Below are positions 58,641 through 64,000 of a DNA stretch of 64,000 bases, piece after piece. How positions within the stretch are numbered: the first letter of the stretch is position 1; each line of letters opens with the position of its first letter. Origin of the DNA: Aquincola tertiaricarbonis. GTDB taxonomy: Bacteria; Pseudomonadota; Gammaproteobacteria; Burkholderiales; Burkholderiaceae_C. The notes beneath the pieces are model-generated. The model made no database searches and was not told where the DNA came from. It saw only the letters and a list, made by a program, of their open reading frames with translations. The translations under genes and the position numbers were made by a program. The stretch spans positions 1 to 64,000 of the forward strand of contig NZ_JZUE01000013.1 in the NCBI RefSeq assembly GCF_000969605.1, in the 5' to 3' direction.

Positions 58641-61091
58641 ATGACGACGATGATGCGAATGTTGAAGGCATGGCTGTCCGTGGCGGCACTGTCCCTGGTG
58701 GCAGCCTGCGGTGGCGGGGGCGGCAGCTCGGGGGATCCGGTGCTGGGGGGTGGGACGGGTGGGGGCGGCGGCACCCCGGGTGCGGTCTCCGCGACCGACC
58801 TGGTCCTGGTGCTCAGCGCGGGCACCGTCGCCAATACCGGCGCCGAAACCGTGGTGGCCACGGCCACCGCGCTGGACGGCAACCGCAACACCATCCCGGG
58901 CGTGCCGGTGACCATCAGCGTGGACAGCAGCGCGCTGGCCACGCCATCGGCCGCGGTCACCGACGAGACGGGCTCACTCACCGCGACGGTGGGCATCGGC
59001 TCCGACCGCACCAGCCGCGTCATCACCGTCACCGCGCGCAGCGGCAACCTGACGAAGACGGCCGCGCTGCAGGTCACGGATGCAGGCGGCGGCGGCACTG
59101 CGTCGGACATCGTCCTGGTGCTCAGCAGCGCCAACATGAAGAATGACGGCACCGAGACCATCACCGCTTCGGTGACGGCGCTCGATGCCAAGCGCAACAC
59201 GGTGGCCAACGTGCCGGTGACGGTGAGCGTGGACAGCGGCATTGCACAGCCTTCGGGTGCCACAACCGGCAGCAATGGCGTCTTGACAGCTGTGCTCAGC
59301 ACGGGCGGTAATGCCACCAACCGCACGGTGACGGTCACCGCCACCAGCGGCACGCTGGTCAAGACGCAGACCTTCACCGTTTCGCCTTCCAGCAACGCCG
59401 GCACGGCCGTGGCCAGCGACCTCAGCCTGGTGCTGAACGCCAATACCGTGGGCAATGGCGGCACCAGCGCAATCGTCGCCACGGTCACCGCCGTGGATGC
59501 GAACCGCAATGCGCTGCCGGGCATCCCGGTGACCATCTCGGTCGACAGCAGCGCCGTGGCTGCGGTGAGCGGGTCGGTGACCAATGCACAGGGCGTCGTG
59601 ACGGCCACCGTGGGCATCGGTGCCGACCGCACCAATCGGGTGATCACCGTCAGTGCCACATCGGGCGCGCTGACGCGCAGCGCCTCCTTCCGCGTGATCG
59701 GCGCCAAGCTCACCGCCACGTTCGCGCCTTTGATCGATGCAGGTAGCAGCGGCAACCAGGTGCAGTACACGCTGGTGGACACCAATGGCAATGCCATGCC
59801 CGGTCAGCCGATCTCGATCACTGGCGTCAGCCTGCCGTCGGTCACGGCCACCACCGATGGCGCGGGCAAGTACACCTACACCTACAACGCGCCCACGACC
59901 AGCGGCACGCTGACGCTCACCGCCAGCGCGGCCGGCGATTCCTTGACGGAGACCATCCAGATCCAGCAAAGCGGTGCGGGCTCGGTGGCGCCGGCTCCGC
60001 AGGCGCCGTTGTCAGCCTCGGTGACGCCCAGCCCCAGCGTGGTGAGCGTCAACACCGCGGGCAGCTCGAGCAACCAGGTGGAACTGCGTGCGCTGTTTCT
60101 CGGTGCCAACAACCAGCCCATCCCGCGCGTCCGTGTGCGCTTCGACCTGGACGGCAATGCCAACTCCAGCGACGGCGTCACCTCCTGGCTGGGCGGCAAC
60201 TATGCGTACTCGGACACTACCGGCGTGGCCCGCGGTACGTTCACCCCCGGCCTGCGCTCCAGTCCGACCAACGGCATCACCGTGCGCGCGTGCTACAGCA
60301 CGACCGACTTCGATGTGAACACCTGCCCGAATGCCGTGCGCGCCACCCTGACGGTCACTTCCGAGGCGCTGTCGGTCAGCATCCGCACGAACGAGTTGGT
60401 GGGCACCGGCACCGCCGACCTCACCTACGTGAAGCAGTTCGTGGTGCTGGTGGTGGATGCGGCAGGCCAAGCCAAGCCGGATGTTCAGATCACACCTTCA
60501 GTCGACCTTCCGGCCTACTACAAGGGCTACTTCAGCTTCGTCGGCGATCGCTGGGTGCAGTTCCTGACGCTGTACACCGCAGACGCGCGCCCGGGCACCG
60601 GTGCAATCAGCACGGAGCATTACAGCTGGAACGCGGGCGCCCGCGCGTGGAGCCAGAACGCCGGTGTGACGACGCAGCCTTCCTGCCCCAACGAGGACGT
60701 CAACCGCAACGGCGTGCGCGAGGCCGGGGCCGTGGGCGGTGCCGCCCCCGCCTTGTCCGCACGTGAGGAAGACCTGAACTGGAACGGTGAGCTCGACCCG
60801 CGCAAGGCCGACGTGGCGATCAAGATGGTCGGCTCGTCGCGCACCGATGCGAACGGCCTGGCCATCGTGCAGATCGAATACGGCAAGAACCTGGCGTCCT
60901 GGGTTGACTTCGTCATCACCGTGACCGCTGGTGGCATCTCGGGCACGGAGGCGCGCGCGAAGTTCACCGGCCTGCTGTACGGCCTGGGCGGCTTGCCGTA
61001 CCCGGTGTCTGACGTGAATGAGCGGGACCGGACACCGGCCTTCGTCGTCAGCCCCTACGGTGTCGGCCGCAGCTGCCAAGACGCGAACTGA
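58641..61091 (+). CDS. Large Ig-like (Big_1-type) repeat lipoprotein
   Basis: This 816-residue protein has a lipoprotein signal with lipobox VAAC (Cys23) and a Gly-rich linker of about 25 residues. Three tandem Ig-like repeats of about 100 residues follow, each opening with TDLVLVLSAG-like or SDLSLVLNAN-like phrases and holding VPVTISVDSS. A fourth, diverged Ig-like domain covers about 355-460. The C-terminal 340 residues contain two EF-hand-like loops, DVNRNGVRE (686-694) and DLNWNGELD (711-719), which suggest calcium binding. The repeats resemble invasin/intimin bacterial Ig domains. It lies 27 bases after pilQ and two bases ahead of aroK, so it is in the pil-aro operon. It is probably a surface adhesin or a pilus-associated protein. 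Confidence 0.88.
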   Translation: MTTMMRMLKAWLSVAALSLVAACGGGGGSSGDPVLGGGTGGGGGTPGAVSATDLVLVLSAGTVANTGAETVVATATALDGNRNTIPGVPVTISVDSSALATPSAAVTDETGSLTATVGIGSDRTSRVITVTARSGNLTKTAALQVTDAGGGGTASDIVLVLSSANMKNDGTETITASVTALDAKRNTVANVPVTVSVDSGIAQPSGATTGSNGVLTAVLSTGGNATNRTVTVTATSGTLVKTQTFTVSPSSNAGTAVASDLSLVLNANTVGNGGTSAIVATVTAVDANRNALPGIPVTISVDSSAVAAVSGSVTNAQGVVTATVGIGADRTNRVITVSATSGALTRSASFRVIGAKLTATFAPLIDAGSSGNQVQYTLVDTNGNAMPGQPISITGVSLPSVTATTDGAGKYTYTYNAPTTSGTLTLTASAAGDSLTETIQIQQSGAGSVAPAPQAPLSASVTPSPSVVSVNTAGSSSNQVELRALFLGANNQPIPRVRVRFDLDGNANSSDGVTSWLGGNYAYSDTTGVARGTFTPGLRSSPTNGITVRACYSTTDFDVNTCPNAVRATLTVTSEALSVSIRTNELVGTGTADLTYVKQFVVLVVDAAGQAKPDVQITPSVDLPAYYKGYFSFVGDRWVQFLTLYTADARPGTGAISTEHYSWNAGARAWSQNAGVTTQPSCPNEDVNRNGVREAGAVGGAAPALSAREEDLNWNGELDPRKADVAIKMVGSSRTDANGLAIVQIEYGKNLASWVDFVITVTAGGISGTEARAKFTGLLYGLGGLPYPVSDVNERDRTPAFVVSPYGVGRSCQDAN

Positions 61092-61093
61092 CC

Positions 61094-61657
61094 GTGCTCC
61101 TCTCCCTCGTCGGCATGCCCGGCGGTGGCAAGTCCACCGTCGGCCGGCACCTCGCGCGGCAGCTCGGGGTGCCGTTTGTCGACACCGACCATGTGATCGA
61201 GGAACGCATCGGCGGCTCGATCCGCGACTACTTCGCGCAGCATGGCGAGGCGGTGTTCCGCAACCTGGAAGAGCAGGTCATCGACGAGCTGACCCGCAAC
61301 GGCACCGGCGTGCTGGCCACCGGCGGTGGCGCGGTGCTGCGCGAGGCCAACCGGCAGGCGCTGCATTCGCGCAGCACCGTCATCTACCTGCGGTCGTCGG
61401 CCGAGGAGATCTACCGCCGGCTGCGGCACGACACCCACCGGCCGCTGCTGCAGGTGCCCGATCCGCTGCGCAAGCTGCGCGACCTGCACCGCGAGCGCGA
61501 CCCGCTCTACCGCCGCAGCGCGCACTTCGTCATCGAGACTGGCCGCCCCTCGGTGCCGGCCCTCGTCGGCATGGTGCTGATGCAGCTGGAACTGGCCGGG
61601 CTGGTGGATGCGTCGGTCGTGCCTTCGCCGGTCGATCGCGCCAGGCTCGAACCGTAA
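61094..61657 (+). CDS. aroK: Shikimate kinase AroK
   Basis: This enzyme phosphorylates shikimate in the aromatic amino acid pathway. It has 187 residues. The P-loop is GMPGGGKST (7-15), the shikimate-binding aspartate lies in [16 protein letters not shown], and the GGGAVL motif and the lid with [13 protein letters not shown] follow. The start is a GTG at 61094, two bases behind the stop of the Ig-like lipoprotein. Confidence 0.95.
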   Translation: MLLSLVGMPGGGKSTVGRHLARQLGVPFVDTDHVIEERIGGSIRDYFAQHGEAVFRNLEEQVIDELTRNGTGVLATGGGAVLREANRQALHSRSTVIYLRSSAEEIYRRLRHDTHRPLLQVPDPLRKLRDLHRERDPLYRRSAHFVIETGRPSVPALVGMVLMQLELAGLVDASVVPSPVDRARLEP

Positions 61658-61667
61658 ACTCGGGCGC

Positions 61668-62792
61668 ATGACCGCGCCCGCTACCCGTTCCGCCTCCGCC
61701 GCTGCCGCCCCTTCCGTCACGGTGCCCATCGCGCTCGGCGACCGCAGCTACGACATCCGCATCGGCGCCGGCCTGCTCGACGACCCCACCTCCTGGCAAG
61801 GCCTGCCGCGGGCCGCGCTGGCGGCCATCGTCACCAACACGACCGTGGCGCCGCTGTATGCCGAGCGGCTGGCGGCCGCGCTGGCCCCGCATTACCGCCA
61901 GGTGCTGTGCATCGAGCTGCCCGACGGCGAGGCGCACAAGGACTGGCAGACCCTCGACCTGATCTTCAGCCAGCTGCTGGCCGCCGGCGCCGACCGCAAG
62001 ACGGTGCTGTTCGCGCTGGGCGGCGGCGTGGTGGGCGACATGGCCGGCTTCGCCGCCGCCAGCTACATGCGCGGCGTGCCCTTCGTGCAGGTGCCCACCA
62101 CGCTGCTGGCGCAGGTGGATTCGTCGGTGGGCGGCAAGACGGCCATCAATCATCCGCTGGGCAAGAACATGATCGGCGCGTTCTACCAGCCGCAGCGGGT
62201 GCTGTGCGACCTGGCCGTGCTGGACACGCTGAGCGACCGCGAACTGAGTGCCGGCCTGGCCGAGGTGATCAAGTACGGGCCCATCGCCGACGAGGCCTTC
62301 CTCGGCTGGATCGAGGACAACCTGGACGCGCTGCTCGCCCGTGACCGCGTCGCGCTGGCGCATGCGGTGCAGCGCAGCTGCGAGATCAAGGCCTGGGTGG
62401 TGGGCCAGGACGAACGCGAGGGCGGGCTTCGCGCCATCCTCAACTTCGGCCACACCTTCGGCCATGCCATCGAGGCCGGCCTGGGTTACGGCGAATGGCT
62501 GCACGGCGAGGCCGTGGGTTGCGGCATGGTGATGGCCAGCGACCTGTCGGTGCGCCTGTGCCTGATGCCGCCGGCCTTCCTCGAGCGCATGCAGCGGCTG
62601 GTCGACCGCGCGCGGCTGCCGGTGCGCGGCCCGGACCTGGGCGCCGATCGCTACCTGGAGCTGATGCGCGTGGACAAGAAGGCCGAAGGCGGCGAGATCC
62701 GCTTCGTGCTGGTCGACCGCCTGGGCAGCGCGGTGATGCGGCCGGCGCCCGACGCGCTGGTGCGCGAGACCCTCGCCGCCCACGCCGGCTGA
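61668..62792 (+). CDS. aroB: 3-dehydroquinate synthase AroB
   Basis: This NAD- and zinc-dependent enzyme makes 3-dehydroquinate from DAHP, the second step of the shikimate pathway. The 374 residues show [38 protein letters not shown], the zinc ligands in [10 protein letters not shown] and [11 protein letters not shown], and [11 protein letters not shown]. The ATG at 61668 lies ten bases after aroK. The first 20 residues are a non-conserved Ala/Ser-rich tail. Confidence 0.96.
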   Translation: MTAPATRSASAAAAPSVTVPIALGDRSYDIRIGAGLLDDPTSWQGLPRAALAAIVTNTTVAPLYAERLAAALAPHYRQVLCIELPDGEAHKDWQTLDLIFSQLLAAGADRKTVLFALGGGVVGDMAGFAAASYMRGVPFVQVPTTLLAQVDSSVGGKTAINHPLGKNMIGAFYQPQRVLCDLAVLDTLSDRELSAGLAEVIKYGPIADEAFLGWIEDNLDALLARDRVALAHAVQRSCEIKAWVVGQDEREGGLRAILNFGHTFGHAIEAGLGYGEWLHGEAVGCGMVMASDLSVRLCLMPPAFLERMQRLVDRARLPVRGPDLGADRYLELMRVDKKAEGGEIRFVLVDRLGSAVMRPAPDALVRETLAAHAG

Positions 62793-62806
62793 AACGCCCA
62801 CCGCCA

Positions 62807-63946
62807 ATGCTCGCCCCCTACGCCTGCGATCCCGCCCAGTCGCGCGGACGGCGAGTGCCGGAGCCGGCAGCGCCGACGCGCAGCGCTTTCCAGCGCGATC
62901 GCGACCGCATCGTGCACAGCACCGCCTTCCGGCGGCTGGTCTACAAGACACAGGTGTTCCTCAACCACGAGGGCGACCTGTTCCGCACGCGGCTCACGCA
63001 CTCGCTGGAAGTGGCGCAGCTGGGCCGGTCCATCGCCCGTTCGCTGGGGCTGAACGAAGACCTGGTCGAGGCCATCGCGCTGGCGCACGACCTCGGCCAC
63101 ACGCCGTTCGGCCACGCCGGGCAGGACGCGCTGCACGACTGCATGCGCGAGCACGGGGGCTTCGAGCACAACCTGCAGAGCCTGCGCGTGGTCGACAAGC
63201 TGGAGCTGCGCTACCCGCAGTTCGACGGCCTGAACCTGTGCTTCGAGACACGCGAGGGCATCCTCAAGCACTGCGCGCGCCGCAACGCGCTGCTGATCGA
63301 GGCCGATGAACCCGGCGGCGTGGCGCGGCGCTTCCTGGACGGCACGCAGCCCGGCCTGGAAGCGCAGCTGTGCAACCTGGCCGACGAGATCGCCTACAAC
63401 GCGCACGACATCGACGACGGCGTGCGCTCGGGCCTGCTGACGATGGAGCAGCTGGAGGCGGTGCCGCTGTTCACCCGCTACCGGGACGAGGCGTTGGCCG
63501 AATACCCCTTGTTGGCCGGGCAGGGCCGCCGCCTGCTGTTCGAGGCGATCCGCCGCATGCTGTCGGACCAGGTGTACGACGTGATCGCCACCACCCGCAT
63601 GGCCATCGATGCGGCCGCGCCGGGCTCGGCCGACGAGGCGCGCCAGGCGCCGCCGCTGGTGGGCTTCAGCCCCGTCATGCGGGAGCAGAGCACCGCGCTC
63701 AAGCGCTTCCTCACCCGCGAGCTGTACCGCCACCCGCAGGTGATGGACACCACCGACCGCGCCCGCCGAGTGGTGCGTGAGCTGTTCAGCGCCTACCTGG
63801 CCGCGCCCGGCGAGATGCCGGCCGACTATGCCGCCGCGCCCGACCGCCACCGTGCCGTGGCCGACTACATCGCCGGCATGACCGACCGCTTCGCACTGCG
63901 GGAGCATGTGCGCCTGGGCGGCCAGGCGCTGTTCGGCCCGGCCTGA
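62807..63946 (+). CDS. dgt: dGTPase-like deoxynucleotide triphosphohydrolase
   Basis: This HD-domain enzyme removes the triphosphate from dGTP or other dNTPs. The 379 residues have the conserved N-terminal [19 protein letters not shown], the metal ligands in [10 protein letters not shown], the HD pair in [16 protein letters not shown], and [16 protein letters not shown]. It belongs to the shorter bacterial type-2 dGTPase-like group, so its substrate range may be broader than E. coli Dgt. It closes the aroK-aroB-dgt unit, 14 bases after aroB. Confidence 0.94.
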   Translation: MLAPYACDPAQSRGRRVPEPAAPTRSAFQRDRDRIVHSTAFRRLVYKTQVFLNHEGDLFRTRLTHSLEVAQLGRSIARSLGLNEDLVEAIALAHDLGHTPFGHAGQDALHDCMREHGGFEHNLQSLRVVDKLELRYPQFDGLNLCFETREGILKHCARRNALLIEADEPGGVARRFLDGTQPGLEAQLCNLADEIAYNAHDIDDGVRSGLLTMEQLEAVPLFTRYRDEALAEYPLLAGQGRRLLFEAIRRMLSDQVYDVIATTRMAIDAAAPGSADEARQAPPLVGFSPVMREQSTALKRFLTRELYRHPQVMDTTDRARRVVRELFSAYLAAPGEMPADYAAAPDRHRAVADYIAGMTDRFALREHVRLGGQALFGPA

Positions 63947-64000
63947 CTTGCGCCGCGGAAAATGAGGGACGGGTTTCTTAGAATCCGCCCATGGCCCGCC

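Noticed and set aside
58223-59969. Reverse-strand open frames opposite the Ig-like lipoprotein, one of which resembles Val/Thr-rich repeats
   Set aside because: The apparent repeats are the reverse reading of the real Ig-like repeats. The plus-strand gene has a lipobox and sits in the operon.
63991-64000. ATGGCCCGCC at the right edge as the start of another rightward gene
   Set aside because: Only ten bases are visible and there is no clear ribosome-binding site. A TTAGAAT box just upstream is suggestive, but nothing can be said about a product.

Overview
The window is GC-rich, densely packed bacterial chromosome. Gene content and order point to a betaproteobacterium of the order Burkholderiales: two trimeric general porins, Bug-type and LIV-type solute-binding proteins, a Coq7 quinone hydroxylase, the mrcA | pilMNOPQ - aroK - aroB - dgt block, and lysA - lptM divergent from cyaY. 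No tRNA, rRNA, insertion sequence, phage gene or CRISPR array was seen.

Layout. 1-2.5 kb: a terminator for a gene outside the window, an orphan Bug/TctC binding protein and a PaaK-like CoA ligase. 2.5-10 kb: a reverse-strand operon of acyl-CoA synthetase, livG, livH, livM, a LivK-type binding protein, livF, a 98-residue unknown protein and the CoA ligase. A Crp/Fnr-type regulator is divergent from it, and a perfect Crp-geometry palindrome lies between the two. 10.8-15.9 kb: two GltI-type binding proteins, a DctB/AauS-like histidine kinase and a sigma-54 activator, all in one operon behind a good -24/-12 promoter. 16.3-20.4 kb: a zinc carboxypeptidase with a GlyGly-CTERM tail and a lipoprotein, behind a second, divergent -24/-12 candidate. 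20.4-22.4 kb: a 5'-nucleotidase and a stand-alone Lon-type AAA ATPase. 22.5-34.6 kb: a nearly complete type II secretion system (gspC divergent from gspGHIJKLMNDEF), ending in a GGDEF protein with a degenerate catalytic motif. 34.6-38.7 kb: a divergent CobT homologue, ilvA behind a terminator-bearing leader, an OsmC protein and coq7. 38.9-41.5 kb: two porins. 41.5-48.8 kb: a peptide ABC transporter with two binding proteins, behind a third -24/-12 promoter. 48.9-53.2 kb: lysA, lptM, cyaY and mrcA. 53.4-63.9 kb: pilMNOPQ, a large Ig-like lipoprotein, aroK, aroB and dgt.

How the parts may work together. My main hypothesis is a peptide and amino-acid scavenging programme. The type II system could export a rhombosortase-type surface carboxypeptidase that trims peptides. 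Two acidic-amino-acid binding proteins and a dipeptide/oligopeptide ABC transporter would capture the products. A sigma-54 two-component system encoded with the binding proteins could drive all three units. The three promoter matches are read directly from the sequence; the shared regulation is inference. A second functional group is the LIV-type importer, probably for an organic acid rather than an amino acid, because it is encoded with two CoA ligases and lies next to a Crp-family regulator.
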